NCBI RefSeq assembly: GCF_018361265.1
Contig: NZ_JAFLNH010000003.1
Coordinates: 136,501 to 200,500, forward strand
DNA: 64,000 nt
Direction of reading: 5' to 3'
Source of the DNA: Mycobacterium sp. SM1
GTDB taxonomy: Bacteria; Actinomycetota; Actinomycetes; Mycobacteriales; Mycobacteriaceae
A program made the position numbers and the translations under genes. The number at the start of each line of letters is the position of its first letter. Position 1 is the stretch's first letter. Shown piece by piece: positions 29,319 through 41,528 of the stretch. Under the pieces are notes generated by a model. It did no database searches and was not told where the DNA came from. It saw nothing but the letters and a program-made list of their open reading frames with translations.

Positions 29319-30102
29319 AAAGGCGGGGATCCTGGGTTCCCCGGTCGCGCATTCGCGCTCCCCACGGCTGCATGTGGCGGCCTATCGCGCGCTGGGCCTG
29401 CCCAACTGGACCTACGAGCGCATCGAGTGCGGCGCCGACGAGCTGGCGGGCGTGGTTGGCGGGTTCGGGCCCGAGTGGGTCGGTGTCTCGGTGACGATGC
29501 CGGGCAAGTTCGCCGCCCTGCGCTTCGCCGACGAGCGCACACCGCGCGCGGAGCTGGTCGGGGCGGCCAACACCCTGGTGCGCACGCCGCGCGGCTGGCG
29601 CGCGGACAACACCGACGTCGACGGGGTGGTGGGGGCGCTCGGCGCGGCCTCGGGGCGCGCCCTGGTGTTGGGGTCGGGCGGTACCGCGTCGGCGGCGGTG
29701 GTGGCGCTGGCCGGGCTGGGCGTCGACGCCATCACCGTGGTCGCCCGCAACCCAGGCAAAGCCGCCCGGCTGGTGCAGCTCGGAGCCCGGCTGGGCGTTG
29801 CGACCCGGTTCTGCGGATTGGACGGAGGTGGGTTGGCCGACCAGGTGGCCAGCGCCCAGGTGCTGGTCAGCACCGTCCCCGCCGCGGCGGCATCGCGCTA
29901 TGCCGGGGTGTTCGCCGCGGTTCCGCTGCTCTTGGACGCCGTCTATGACCCGTGGCCCACGCCGCTGGCCGCCGCGGTGGCCGCGGCGGGCGGCCGGGTG
30001 ATCAGCGGCCTGCAGATGCTGCTGCATCAGGCGTTCGCCCAGGTCGAACAATTCACAGGCCTGCCCGCCCCGCGGGAGGCGATGGCCGCCGCGCTGGATT
30101 AA
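29296..30102 (+). CDS. aroE: Shikimate dehydrogenase
   Basis: 268 residues (M. tuberculosis AroE 269). Shikimate-binding GSPVAHSRSP is near the N-terminus. The catalytic Lys lies in SVTMPGKFAA, Asp in NTDVDGVVGAL, and the NADP-binding loop is GSGGTASAAVV. The C-terminus has SGLQMLLHQAFAQVEQFTG. It reduces 3-dehydroshikimate to shikimate. The GTG at 29296 overlaps the end of mltG by 23 bases in another frame; this start gives the family N-terminus. It begins the shikimate cluster, two bases before the prepilin-peptidase gene. Confidence 0.95.
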   Translation: MSSTAPARKAGILGSPVAHSRSPRLHVAAYRALGLPNWTYERIECGADELAGVVGGFGPEWVGVSVTMPGKFAALRFADERTPRAELVGAANTLVRTPRGWRADNTDVDGVVGALGAASGRALVLGSGGTASAAVVALAGLGVDAITVVARNPGKAARLVQLGARLGVATRFCGLDGGGLADQVASAQVLVSTVPAAAASRYAGVFAAVPLLLDAVYDPWPTPLAAAVAAAGGRVISGLQMLLHQAFAQVEQFTGLPAPREAMAAALD

Positions 30103-30103
30103 C

Positions 30104-30532
30104 GTGCCGGACATGGCGGCCGCGGCCGTGGTGCTGTGGATGGGCGTCTTGGGCGCCTACGACGTGCGGCACCGGCGGCTGCCCAACTGGCTCACGCTGC
30201 CCGGGGCGGGCGTGATCCTGCTGGGCGCGGCGGGCGATGGGCGCGGGTTGCCGGCGCTGGCCGGCGCGGCGGCGCTGAGCGGGGTGTATCTGCTGGTGCA
30301 CCTGGCGGCGCCGGCGGCGCTGGGCGCCGGCGACGTCAAGCTGGCGGTCGGCCTGGGCGCGCTGACCGGCTGTTTCGGTGGGCCCGTGTGGTTTCTGGCG
30401 GCGCTGGGCGCGCCGCTGCTGAGCGCGCTGTGGGGTGTGGCCGCCGCGCTGCGCCAGTGCGGGTCGACGGTGCCACATGGGCTGTCGATGTGTCTGGCCA
30501 GCGCCGCGGCGCTGGGGCTGGCGGTGGGGTGA
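30104..30532 (+). CDS. A24-family prepilin peptidase, catalytic domain only
   Basis: 142 residues, orthologue of Rv2551c. About five hydrophobic segments and the two active-site aspartates of type IV prepilin peptidases are present: Asp20 in GAYDVRHRRLPNWLTLP and Asp77 in LGAGDVKLAVGLGAL. It lacks the N-terminal methylase domain of full-length PilD, as is usual in Actinobacteria. It would process Flp/Tad-type prepilins, although no pilus genes are nearby. Start GTG 30104. It sits between aroE and aroC, probably in the same transcript. Confidence 0.88.
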   Translation: MPDMAAAAVVLWMGVLGAYDVRHRRLPNWLTLPGAGVILLGAAGDGRGLPALAGAAALSGVYLLVHLAAPAALGAGDVKLAVGLGALTGCFGGPVWFLAALGAPLLSALWGVAAALRQCGSTVPHGLSMCLASAAALGLAVG

Positions 30533-30753
30533 CGCCCGGCGGCGGCGCGGCGGGGCAGGGTTTCGGTCCGGGGCGTGCGGGTAACAGCAGCTGCAGATGA
30601 GACCGCGGAGATGGCTATGACTCCAAGCACCCGGGCGACATCCAGCGCACGCCCAGACGCCTGCTGGAAGGTCGTCGTCGCCGGGAGCCGCTGACGCGGC
30701 CTGCCGGCCCGGCCGCCGACCTGGACGCGCCAAGACGTGGGAAGATGGGACCC

Positions 30754-31974
30754 ATGCTGCGATGGACCACCGCCGGTGAATCCCACGGCCGCGCGCTGGT
30801 GGCGGTGCTGGAGGGCATGGTCGCCGGGGTGGCCGTCACCAGCGACGACATCGCCGAGCAACTGGCCCGCCGCCGGCTGGGCTATGGCCGTGGCGCCCGG
30901 ATGGCCTTCGAGCGCGACCAGGTGACGCTGCTAGCGGGGGTGCGCCACGGCCACACGCTGGGCGGGCCGGTCGCCATTGAGATCGCCAACACCGAGTGGC
31001 CGAAGTGGCAAACCGTGATGGCGGCCGACCCGGTCGATCCGGCGCAACTGGCCGGGCTTGCCCGCAACGCGCCGCTGACCCGTCCGCGGCCGGGCCATGC
31101 CGACTACGCGGGCATGCTCAAGTACGGGTTCGAGGACGCCCGCCCGGTGCTGGAACGCGCCAGCGCCCGCGAGACCGCGGCCCGCGTCGCCGCCGGGACC
31201 GTCGCGCGGCTGTTTTTGCGGCAGGTGCTGGGAGTCGAGGTGCTCTCCCATGTGATCTCCATCGGCGCATCGGTCCCCTACGAGGGTCCGCCGCCGCAAC
31301 CCGAGGACCTGCCCGCGATCGACGCCAGCCCGGTGCGCGCCTTCGGCGCCACCGCGGAGCAGTCCATGATCGCCGAGATCGAAGCCGCCAAGAAGGACGG
31401 CGATACCCTCGGCGGGGTGGTCGAGGCCGTCGCGCACGGCGTCCCCATCGGCCTGGGATCGTTCACCAGCGGCGAGAACCGCCTCGACAGCCAGCTTGCC
31501 GCCGCGGTCATGGGCATCCAGGCGATCAAGGGTGTGGAGATCGGCGACGGCTTCGCGTCCGCACGCCGTCGCGGCAGCCGCGCCCACGACGAGATGTACC
31601 CCGGCCCCGGCGGGGTGGTGCGCTGCACCAACCGGGCCGGCGGCCTGGAGGGCGGCATGACCAACGGGCAGCCGCTGCGGGTGCGGGCGGCGATGAAGCC
31701 GATCTCCACCGTGCCGCGGGCACTGGCGACCGTGGACATGGCGACCGGCGATGAGGCCGTGGCCATCAACCAGCGCTCCGACGTGTGCGCCGTGCCCGCC
31801 GCCGCGGTGGTCGTCGAAACCATGGTCGCGCTGGTTCTGGCCCGGGCGGTGCTGGAAAAGTTCGGCGGCGACTCGCTGACCGAAACCCGTCGCAACGCCG
31901 AGGCGTATTTGCGGTCGCTCGCGGAGCGCGAGCCGGTGGCCGGCGAGGTCCGGGCTCGCTCTGTGGGGGGCTAG
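30754..31974 (+). CDS. aroC: Chorismate synthase
   Basis: 406 residues; the M. tuberculosis gene for this enzyme is named aroF (Rv2540c). Family signatures: [15 protein letters not shown] near the start, [30 protein letters not shown], and the C-terminal [18 protein letters not shown]-type FMN-site block. It makes chorismate from EPSP using reduced FMN. The ATG at 30754 (MLRWTT) is preferred to one three codons upstream. A 221-base gap precedes it with no gene. The following aroK starts six bases after the stop. Confidence 0.96.
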   Translation: MLRWTTAGESHGRALVAVLEGMVAGVAVTSDDIAEQLARRRLGYGRGARMAFERDQVTLLAGVRHGHTLGGPVAIEIANTEWPKWQTVMAADPVDPAQLAGLARNAPLTRPRPGHADYAGMLKYGFEDARPVLERASARETAARVAAGTVARLFLRQVLGVEVLSHVISIGASVPYEGPPPQPEDLPAIDASPVRAFGATAEQSMIAEIEAAKKDGDTLGGVVEAVAHGVPIGLGSFTSGENRLDSQLAAAVMGIQAIKGVEIGDGFASARRRGSRAHDEMYPGPGGVVRCTNRAGGLEGGMTNGQPLRVRAAMKPISTVPRALATVDMATGDEAVAINQRSDVCAVPAAAVVVETMVALVLARAVLEKFGGDSLTETRRNAEAYLRSLAEREPVAGEVRARSVGG

Positions 31975-31980
31975 CGCGGC

Positions 31981-33659
<1,679 letters not shown>

Positions 33660-33732
33660 TGCCGGCCACCGAGATGGCCGCCTATGCGCGGGTCGCCAAC
33701 GCGGATGACAGCGGCGTAGCGAGGATCGCGGA

Positions 33733-34176
33733 GTGGCGCAGATGACGACCGTGAACGTTATCAACGGCCCGAACCTGGGCCGCCTGGGCCGCCGCGAGCC
33801 CGAGGTCTACGGCGGCGCCACCCACGACGACCTCACCGCGCTGATCGAACGCGAGGCCGCGCGGCTCGGCTTGAACGTGCTGGTGCGGCAAAGTGACAGT
33901 GAGGCGCAACTGCTGGAGTGGATCCATCGGGCGGCAGACGCGGGGGATCCGGTGATTCTCAACGCCGGGGGTTTGACGCACACATCGGTGGCGTTGCGCG
34001 ACGCCTGCGCCGAACTCGGCGCACCCTTAATCGAGGTGCACATCTCCAATGTGTATGCCCGCGAAGAGTTTCGGCACCACTCCTACATAAGCCCGGTTGC
34101 GACGGGGGTGATAGTCGGGCTGGGGGTACAGGGCTACCTGCTCGCCCTGCGCTACCTGGCCGAAGGTTACCGCTGA
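33733..34176 (+). CDS. aroQ: 3-dehydroquinate dehydratase, type II
   Basis: 147 residues; called aroD in M. tuberculosis (Rv2537c). Type II signatures: [20 protein letters not shown] with the catalytic Tyr and Arg, [30 protein letters not shown] and the His-containing [17 protein letters not shown]. It forms dodecamers and dehydrates 3-dehydroquinate. GTG 33733 or ATG 33742 could be the start. The last ten bases overlap the convergent membrane-protein gene. Confidence 0.95.
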   Translation: MAQMTTVNVINGPNLGRLGRREPEVYGGATHDDLTALIEREAARLGLNVLVRQSDSEAQLLEWIHRAADAGDPVILNAGGLTHTSVALRDACAELGAPLIEVHISNVYAREEFRHHSYISPVATGVIVGLGVQGYLLALRYLAEGYR

Positions 34177-34856
34177 TCCTCCTCCGGCGGGGTGGCCGGC
34201 GTCGTCGGCTCCTCGCCGGCCTCCGCCGGTGTCACCTGTGTGGGTTCCTCGAGGTAGGCCGGGGGAACCTGCTGGGCGGTTTCCGCACGCTCGGCGGTAG
34301 CCACCGCGGCCGGGCGTTCGCCGGGCTCTGCCACGGCGACTTCGCCGGTGGGGGTCTCGTCGGCACGCGCCGCGGCGAACACGTCGGTGCGGCTCTCGCC
34401 GGCGGCGGGACCGAGGTGTCCCACCGGCATCTTCTCCCGCTGGCGGTCGACCTCCCGGCGACCGGCGGCGACACCGGCCATCGCCGCCACGAACACCAGC
34501 AGCGCGGTGAAGGAGGCGAACGTCGTCAGCTCGTTGATCAGCCCCCCGACGTAAAGCCCCTTATAGGCCAGGGCGATCAGCCACGTCACCGCGCCGCCGA
34601 GCACCCCGGCCACCAGGCCGGCCAGCAGCCAGGACATCGCCAGGTCCGCCCGGTTTTCCGGAACCGGGTTGGCCCGGGCGTCGGCACGGCCATCGCGCAT
34701 TCCCCAGACGGCGGCTCCGACCACGAGGGGGACCAGCAACGCCACGCTGACCCATATGGCGTGAGTCGGCCACGCGTTGATCAGCACGCCCTGAAACAAG
34801 CGCAGGACGGTCGTCGCAACGGCAAACACCAGGCCACGCAGCATCCAGTTAGTCAT
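34167..34856 (-). CDS. Conserved mycobacterial membrane protein (Rv2536-like)
   Basis: 229 residues. There are three or four hydrophobic helices in the first 130 residues ([61 protein letters not shown], and [17 protein letters not shown]). The cytoplasmic tail is acidic and rich in Pro, Ala and Glu, ending PEEDQR. Its position opposite pepQ, between aroQ and pepQ, matches Rv2536 in M. tuberculosis. Start ATG 34856, leaving 33 bases to the pepQ start, so the two promoters must overlap. No function is known. Confidence 0.82.
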   Translation of the reverse strand: MTNWMLRGLVFAVATTVLRLFQGVLINAWPTHAIWVSVALLVPLVVGAAVWGMRDGRADARANPVPENRADLAMSWLLAGLVAGVLGGAVTWLIALAYKGLYVGGLINELTTFASFTALLVFVAAMAGVAAGRREVDRQREKMPVGHLGPAAGESRTDVFAAARADETPTGEVAVAEPGERPAAVATAERAETAQQVPPAYLEEPTQVTPAEAGEEPTTPATPPEEDQR

Positions 34857-34889
34857 GGAGCAACAGCCTAGCGAGTAGCGTCGTGGGTT

Positions 34890-36005
34890 GTGACATATTC
34901 CCAGCGCCGCGACAATCTCAGGACGCGGATCGCCGCCGCCGGGCTCGACGCCATGCTGGTGACCGATCTGGTCAACGTGCGTTACCTGTCGGGGTTCACG
35001 GGGTCGGCCGGCGCGCTGCTGATCTATACCGACGACCGGCCCGCGGTGCTGGCCACCGACGGGCGTTACCGCACCCAGGCCGCGCGGCAGGCGCCCGACC
35101 TGGAGGTGGCCATCGAGCGGGCCGCTGGACGTTATCTGGCCGGGAGGGCGGCCGCCGACGGCGTGCGGCGGCTGGGCTTCGAAAGCCATGTGGTCACCGT
35201 GGATGGGCTCGAGGCGCTCTCGGCCCAGGCGCGCAAATCCGAGCGGGCCATGGAGTTGATCCGCGCCCCCGGAACGGTCGAGGCGCTGCGCGAGGTCAAA
35301 GACGCCGGCGAAGTGGCGTTGCTGCGGCTGGCCTGCGAGGCGGCGGACGCCGCGCTGACCGATCTGGTGGCCCGGGGGGGTCTGCGGCCGGGCCGAACCG
35401 AACGTGAGGTCAGCCGCGAGCTGGAGGCCCTGATGTTCGACCACGGCGCCGACGGGGTGTCATTCGAGACGATCGTGGCCACCGGGGCGAATTCGGCGAT
35501 CCCGCATCACCGGCCCACCAACGCCGAGCTGGCGGCGGGTGATTTCGTCAAGATCGACTTCGGCGCGCTGGTGGGCGGATATCACTCCGATATGACCCGC
35601 ACCTTCGTGCTGGAGCAAGCGGCCGACTGGCAACGGGAGATCTATCAGCTGGTCGCCGCGGCGCAGCGGGCCGGGCGCGAGGCGCTGCGGGCGGGAGCTG
35701 CCCTGCGCGACGTGGACGCCGCGGCCCGCCAGGTGATTGCCGACGCCGGTTACGGCGAGCAGTTCGGTCACGGCCTCGGGCACGGCGTGGGGCTGCAGAT
35801 CCACGAAGCGCCCAGCATCAGCGCGACCGCAACCGGTACACTGCTGGCGGGCTCCGTGGTGACCGTGGAGCCCGGTGTCTATTTGCCCGACCGCGGCGGT
35901 GTCCGGATCGAGGACACCCTGGTCGTGGCTGGTAGGACTTCGGCCACCGCCGGACACGCACCGGAATTACTGACCCGGTTCCCCCGGGAACTGACCATTG
36001 TGTAG
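34890..36005 (+). CDS. pepQ: Xaa-Pro dipeptidase / aminopeptidase P-like
   Basis: 371 residues (Rv2535c). A creatinase-like N-domain precedes the pita-bread metallopeptidase domain. All five metal ligands are visible: two Asp in KIDFGALVGGYHSDMTRTF, His in GLGHGVGLQIHE, Glu in VEPGVYLP and Glu in RIEDTLVV. It cleaves dipeptides or N-termini with Pro in the second position. GTG start. It lies 15 bases before efp, an arrangement widely conserved in bacteria. Confidence 0.95.
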   Translation: MTYSQRRDNLRTRIAAAGLDAMLVTDLVNVRYLSGFTGSAGALLIYTDDRPAVLATDGRYRTQAARQAPDLEVAIERAAGRYLAGRAAADGVRRLGFESHVVTVDGLEALSAQARKSERAMELIRAPGTVEALREVKDAGEVALLRLACEAADAALTDLVARGGLRPGRTEREVSRELEALMFDHGADGVSFETIVATGANSAIPHHRPTNAELAAGDFVKIDFGALVGGYHSDMTRTFVLEQAADWQREIYQLVAAAQRAGREALRAGAALRDVDAAARQVIADAGYGEQFGHGLGHGVGLQIHEAPSISATATGTLLAGSVVTVEPGVYLPDRGGVRIEDTLVVAGRTSATAGHAPELLTRFPRELTIV

Positions 36006-36020
36006 GGAGATTCACCGACC

Positions 36021-36578
36021 GTGGCGACCACTGCCGACTTCAAGAACGGGTTGGTGCTGGTGATCGACGGCCAGCTGTGGACGATCGTCGAGTTCCAGCA
36101 CGTCAAACCGGGCAAGGGCCCGGCGTTTGTGCGCACCAAACTAAAAAACGTGCTGTCCGGGAAGGTCGTTGACAAGACATTCAATGCCGGGGTCAAGGTG
36201 GAAACCGCCACCGTGGACCGGCGGGACACCACCTACCTCTACCGCGACGGCTCGGACTTCGTCTTCATGGACGCTCACGACTACGAGCAGCATTCGCTGC
36301 CGGAATCCCTGGTCGGCGACGCCGCGCGGTTCCTGTTGGAGGGCATGCCGGTGCAGGTGGCCTTCCATAACGGCACGCCGCTTTACATCGAGCTGCCGAC
36401 GACCGTTGAGCTGCAGGTGACACACACCGAGCCGGGTCTGCAAGGCGACCGGTCCAGCGCCGGCACCAAACCGGCCACCCTGCAGACCGGCGCCCAGATC
36501 AACGTGCCGCTGTTCATCAACACCGGAGACAAGGTCAAGGTGGATACCCGTGACGGCAGCTACCTCGGCCGCGCATGA
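36021..36578 (+). CDS. efp: Elongation factor P
   Basis: 185 residues, three beta-barrel domains: KOW-like ([35 protein letters not shown]), the OB domain ([18 protein letters not shown]) and the C-terminal [17 protein letters not shown]. It relieves ribosome stalling at proline runs. The tip is PGKGPAF with a conserved Lys; no EpmA/EarP-type modification gene is nearby. The RBS GGGAGAT precedes the GTG. The stop overlaps the start of nusB. Confidence 0.97.
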   Translation: MATTADFKNGLVLVIDGQLWTIVEFQHVKPGKGPAFVRTKLKNVLSGKVVDKTFNAGVKVETATVDRRDTTYLYRDGSDFVFMDAHDYEQHSLPESLVGDAARFLLEGMPVQVAFHNGTPLYIELPTTVELQVTHTEPGLQGDRSSAGTKPATLQTGAQINVPLFINTGDKVKVDTRDGSYLGRA

Positions 36579-37087
36579 TCATGTCGGGCCGCCAGCCGGT
36601 CAAGGGCCGCCACCAGGCCCGCAAACGCGCCATCGACCTGCTGTTCGAGGCCGAGGCCCGGGGCTTGACTCCGGCCGAGGCGGCCGAGGCGCGGGCCACG
36701 CTGGCGAAAGCCACGCCGGATGTACCGCCGCTGCATCCCTACACGGCCGCGGTGGCGCGCGGGGTCACCGAGCACGCCGCCCACATCGATGAGCTGATCG
36801 TCGCCCATCTGCAGGGCTGGACATTGCGGCGCTTACCCGCGGTGGATCGGGCGATCTTGCGGGTGGCGGTGTGGGAGCTGCTGTACGCCGACGACGTGCC
36901 CGAGCCGGTCGCCGTCGACGAGGCGGTGCGCCTGGCCAAGGAATTGTCCACGGAGGAGTCGCCCGGCTTCATCAACGGGGTCCTGGGCCAGATCATGCTG
37001 GTCACGCCGCAGATCCGGGCGGCCTCGCGGGAGATCGCCCGCGGCAGTCGCCGGGTCGCCGGCAGCGACGACGCGGCCGGGACCTGA
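36575..37087 (+). CDS. nusB: Transcription antitermination protein NusB
   Basis: 170 residues, all-helical, with the Arg-rich RNA-binding start [22 protein letters not shown]. Conserved [16 protein letters not shown] and [29 protein letters not shown] follow. It binds boxA RNA in rRNA operons with NusE. The C-terminus is about 14 residues longer than in M. tuberculosis. ATG 36575 overlaps the efp stop; ATG 36581 is an equally good start. Confidence 0.95.
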   Translation: MIMSGRQPVKGRHQARKRAIDLLFEAEARGLTPAEAAEARATLAKATPDVPPLHPYTAAVARGVTEHAAHIDELIVAHLQGWTLRRLPAVDRAILRVAVWELLYADDVPEPVAVDEAVRLAKELSTEESPGFINGVLGQIMLVTPQIRAASREIARGSRRVAGSDDAAGT

Positions 37088-37244
37088 GCTGTCGGCGCGT
37101 CGCGCGCGGGGGTCGTCGGTATCTCCGGCGATCGCCAGGTATGCGCGTGCCTGCCGTTCTAGCACTCGGATCGCGCAGCTAAAGGCCGGGATCCGCGTCG
37201 ATGAAACGGCCTCGCGCCGGTCACCGGTGGGACACACTGATGAC

Positions 37245-40027
37245 ATGTGCCAAGACGGCGGGTACCCCAAACGCCTTCGGGTGTCCGCGTTGGCGGCGGT
37301 AGCAAACCCGTCGTACTCGCGAACCGACACCTGGAATCTGCTCGACGACGCATGCCGTCAGCTCGCCGAGGTCAAGCGTGCCGGCCTGGACTGCACCCAC
37401 GATGTGGCCCGGGTCAAGCGACTGCTCGATCGTCTGGGCGCCTACGAGCGCTACTGGCTGTATCCCGGCGCGGCGAATCTGGCGGCGTTCCGCGGGTATC
37501 TCGCCGATCGCGCGACGGTACGCCTCGCCGATGAGGTCTCGCTGGCCGTGCGCCTGCTGTCCGAGTATGGGGACCGCGCAGCGCTGTTCGACACATCCGC
37601 GCCGCTGGCCGATCAGGAGCTGGTGGCAAAGGCCAAACACCAGCAGTTCTACACCGTGCTGCTCGCCGACGACACCCTGCCCGGGGCCCCCGACAGCCTG
37701 GTCGAAAGCCTGCGCGGGCTGCGTACCCCGGCGACGAGGTGCAGGTCGAGTTCCTTGTCGTCTCAAGCGTCGAAGACGCCATCACCGCGGTCGCGTTGAA
37801 CGGCGAGATCGCGGCCGCGATCATCCGCCACGACCTGCCGCTGCGGTCCCGCGACCGGGTTCCGCTGATGACCACCCTGCTCGGCCCCAACCACGACGTG
37901 ACCACCAGCGACCGCAGCCATGATTGGGTGGAATGTGGGGAATGGATCCGCGAGCTGCGCCCGCACATCGACCTGTATCTGCTCACCGACGAGTCGATCG
38001 CCGCGGAGACCGAGGGCCAGCCGGACGTTTACCACCGTACCTTCTACCGGCTCAACGACGTCACCGACCTGTACTGCACCGTACTGGCCGGAATCCGCAC
38101 CCGCTTTGCCACACCGTTTTTCGATGCCCTGCGCGCGTACGCGGCGGCGCCGATCGGCCAGTTCCATGCTCTTCCCGTTGCTCGCGGCGCCAGCATCTTC
38201 AACTCCAAGTCGCTGCTGGACATGGGTGAGTTCTACGGCCGCAATATCTTCATGGCGGAAACGTCGTCCACCTCTGGCGGGCTGGATTCGCTGCTGGACC
38301 CGCACGGCTCCATCAGGGAGGCGATGAACAAGGCCGCCAAGACCTGGGGCGCCAACGAGACGTACTTCGTCACCAATGGAACCTCGACCGCCAACAAGAT
38401 CGTCGTGCAGGCGCTCACCCGGCCCGGTGACATCGTGCTCATCGACCGCAATTGCCATAAGTCGCATCACTACGGGCTGGTGCTGGCCGGGGCATACCCG
38501 CTGTATTTAGACGCCTACCCGTTGCAGCCGTTCGCGATCTATGGGGCCGTGTCGCTCTACACCATCAAAAAGGCGCTGTTCGACCTGGAGGCGGCCGGAC
38601 AATTAGGCCGGGTGCGCATGGTGTTGCTGACCAACTGCACCTTCGACGGGATCGTCTACAACCCCCGGCGTGTCATGGAAGAGGTGCTGGCGATCAAACC
38701 GGACATCTGCTTCCTGTGGGACGAGGCGTGGTACGCATTCGCCACCGCGGTGCCCTGGGCCCGGCAGCGGACCGCGATGGTGGCCGCCGAGCAACTCGAA
38801 TCGATGTTGTCATCGCCCCGGTATGCCAAGGAGTACCGCAGCTGGCGCGCCGCGATGGAGGGGGTTGACCGCGGCAAGTGGTGCGAGCACCGGTTGCTTC
38901 CCGACCCGGCCCGCGCGCGGGTGCGGGTGTATGCGACGCATTCCACCCATAAGTCGCTCTCGGCGCTTCGGCAGTCGTCGATGATCCACGTCCGCGACCA
39001 GGACTTTAAAGCCCTCAACCGCGACGCGTTTCACGAGGCGTTCTTGACCCACACCTCCACGTCACCGAATCAGCAGCTGCTCGCGTCGTTGGACCTGGCG
39101 CGCCGGCAAGTCGACATCGAGGGGTTTCAGATGGTCCGGGACGTTTACAACATGGCGCTGGTCTTTCGCCACCGTGTCCGCAAAGACCGGTTGATCAGCG
39201 CGTGGCTGCGCATCCTCGACGAGTCCGACCTGGTGCCCGACGAGTTCCGGGCCTCCGCGGTGAGCTCCTACCGGCAAGTCAGGCATGGCGCTTTGGCGGA
39301 GTGGAACGAAGCCTGGCGCTCCGATCAGTTTGTGCTCGACCCGACACGGGTCACCCTGTTCGTCGGCAAAACCGGGATGACCGGATACGAGTTCCGGGAG
39401 AAGATCCTGATGGACCGATTCGGCATCCAGATCAACAAGACCTCGATCAACAGCGTGCTCTTGATCTTCACCATCGGCGTGACTTGGTCGAGCGTGCACT
39501 ACCTGCTGGACGTGCTGCGGCGGGTGGCCGCCGACTTCGAGCGCAGCCGCAGCGTCGCCGGCAGGGCCGATCGCGCCCTGCAGCAGCGCCGGGTCGCCGA
39601 GATCACCGAGGATCTGCCGTCGCTACCCGATTTCAGTGAGTTCGACGAAGCCTTCCGGCCCGACGGCGCGCACGCGTTCGGCGATATGCGCTCGGCCTTC
39701 TATGCCGGCTACGACGAATCCGGCCGCGAGCACCTGCTGCTTGGCGAGGCCGGGCGACGCCTGGCGGAGGGAAAAACCTTGGTGTCCACCACGTTCGTCG
39801 TCCCCTACCCGCCGGGGTTTCCGGTGCTGGTGCCCGGTCAGGTGGTCTCCAAGGAGATCCTCTATTTCCTGGCCGAGCTCGACGTGAAGGAAATCCACGG
39901 GTACAACCCCGATCTCGGGTTGTCGGTGTTCACCGAGACCGCGCTCAAGCGGATGACCGCGGCCCGGCATGCGAACGGCGCAGCGGGTGCGCATGCGCAT
40001 GCCCGGGTGTCGGCCGCCGTCGGGTAA
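37245..40027 (+). pseudogene. adi: Orn/Lys/Arg decarboxylase, frameshifted
   Basis: Two overlapping reading frames together give a full-length relative of M. tuberculosis Adi (Rv2531c, about 947 residues). The N-terminal wing domain runs from 37245 (MCQDGGYPKRLRVSALAAV) in one frame until about 37735. Homology then continues in another frame from 37739 to 40027. A single deleted base in CCGGCGACGAG explains the break. The PLP-dependent core is otherwise intact, with the Schiff-base Lys in THSTHKSLSALRQ and the C-terminal VPYPPGFPVLVPGQ. The enzyme would decarboxylate a basic amino acid. A GTG at 37739 could allow separate translation of a 762-residue C-terminal part. A sequencing error cannot be excluded. 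Confidence 0.85.
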
Positions 40028-40086
40028 GGCGCTGCCGCGCCGCGCTCAGCGGTGGCCGGGTGGGATGCGGCCCGGGGGCGCCACGC

Positions 40087-41037
40087 TCACCGGTGGTGTG
40101 CGTCGTGCCAGGCTTGGAGAATCTCGCGTGAGATCCGGCCGCGGGCCGGCACCGGCAAACCCACGCTGCGGGCCCACTCGCGTATCTCGCTCATGCTGGG
40201 TTCCGCAGCCCCGGAGGGTGCCTCGAAAACCGTTGCGGCGTCTTCACTGTCGGCGAGCCAGCCGTGTGCGGCGGCGAGGTAGCGGTAGGTGTACTCCTGG
40301 GCGAGTTTTCGGGTTTGGCAGAACACGATGGGCACGTTGGGGAAGGCGACCTGCACTTCGGCGAGCCCGTCAGCGACCACGGCCGGGCGCGCGACGGTCA
40401 TCGTGAAGAGCTCGGAGAACCGGTCTTCCACGACGACAACCGCGCGCGGCACCGTGGCAAGGTCGGTCATCTGGTATTTCAGCTTGCCGCTGAGCAAGCT
40501 GGAAACCAAGTCGGACAGGGATTTGCGCTCAACGACCGCAATAAGCCGGCCATTGGCCATCAGCCCGTAATCACCGCACGGCAACGCTTGGCGGGTGGTC
40601 GCCACGGGTTTACCGGAAAAGGTGTAGCCGTAGCGTTCGTGGGCGTCGACAACGACCGTCAACTCGGCGATGCCGGCGGCGCGAGCCGTTGGCGTGCGCA
40701 CCCCCGGCCGGGACTGCTTGGTGGTGCGCGGGCTCTGCCAGAAGACGACGTCACGCCCGCGGGCGCTGGTGTACACCAGCTGCGAGCGGTTTTCCCGGAA
40801 GCGCTCGGCGACGATGTCGACGGCGGCCCCGCGGCGGCTGCAGGCCCGCAGCTCCACATGCTCGACGAGCTCGGGTTCGGCGGGCCAGGCGTCGGCGGGA
40901 AGCGGATGGCAATACAGCGCTTTGGTTCGCGGCCAGGTTCCCGACGTCGCGAACACCAGGCCCGCACCCACGGGTACCCGGATCAGGTAGGGCAGCCGCG
41001 AGCCGGTATCGGGATTGGTGGCTATGAGCAGCTCCAC
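40087..41037 (-). CDS. ERCC4-type nuclease domain fused to Lsr2-like DNA-binding domain
   Basis: About 316 residues from the GTG at 41037. The central ERCC4/XPF-type nuclease domain has Asp131 (VVVDAHERYGY), the GDYGL turn (155-159) and the E170-R-K172 motif (VVERKSLSDLVSSL). The C-terminal 35 residues (SEIREWARSVGLPVPARGRISREIL) match the AT-hook-like DNA-binding domain of Lsr2. The N-terminal 110 residues are a conserved-looking domain that I cannot name. The catalytic residues are intact, so a structure-specific endonuclease directed to AT-rich or foreign DNA is an inference. It converges on adi and lies at the left edge of the accessory island. The start is uncertain, with no clear RBS. 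Confidence 0.78.
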   Translation of the reverse strand: MELLIATNPDTGSRLPYLIRVPVGAGLVFATSGTWPRTKALYCHPLPADAWPAEPELVEHVELRACSRRGAAVDIVAERFRENRSQLVYTSARGRDVVFWQSPRTTKQSRPGVRTPTARAAGIAELTVVVDAHERYGYTFSGKPVATTRQALPCGDYGLMANGRLIAVVERKSLSDLVSSLLSGKLKYQMTDLATVPRAVVVVEDRFSELFTMTVARPAVVADGLAEVQVAFPNVPIVFCQTRKLAQEYTYRYLAAAHGWLADSEDAATVFEAPSGAAEPSMSEIREWARSVGLPVPARGRISREILQAWHDAHHR

Positions 41038-41160
41038 AACTTGGGAGGGTACGGGTTGTGTGCCCGCGGATACAGCATCTTCGCCTGCACCCGACCGGTG
41101 AGGGTCGGCCTTCGGTCCGGGCCGGCGTATTGTGCGCGGTTGAGCCGGCGAGCACCAAGG

Positions 41161-41406
41161 ACGGGGAGGAGCGACCTTGGCCTGCTCGCCGATCCGCAAC
41201 CCGTCGGCGCGTTGACGGAAGACCTGCGTGCCGGGGCTATCGCCCACAAGAAGGCCAAAGATATCCTTCGGGCAGCCCGGCTGCGTTTGCTGCCGGTCGG
41301 CAATCCGCATCTGGCTTCCCGATTTGCCGATTTGCCGGCCGGGCGCCTATGGGCCGTGGTAGGCGCCGAGCCCGCCCAGGCGGCGCGCCGATTCGATCCA
41401 GCGTGA
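41161..41406 (+). other. Unidentified coding-like fragment
   Basis: An open frame ending at 41406 has mycobacterial codon usage and a plausible protein sequence (including EDLRAGAIAHKKAKDILRAA and LWAVVGAEPAQAARRFDPA). A GGGGAGGAG RBS-like site lies about 15 bases before its beginning. No good in-frame ATG or GTG starts it, so it may be the tail of a broken gene or use a rare start. I recognise no family. The rest of 41038-41528 shows nothing. Confidence 0.3.
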
Positions 41407-41528
41407 CGAAGCCGTCCGGCTGTCAGGCGGCGTGCAGTCGGGCGAGGGCGACGCCAATCCGGGTTTGGAACTGCTAGCGGTTTTGTTGGCCGGTAGTGGT
41501 CATTCGGGTTTTGAGTTCCTAACTGAAG

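Noticed and set aside
40264-41406. A 380-codon forward frame opposite the ERCC4-Lsr2 gene
   Set aside because: Most of it is antisense to a gene with clear catalytic motifs; only the last 80 codons look coding and are listed separately.
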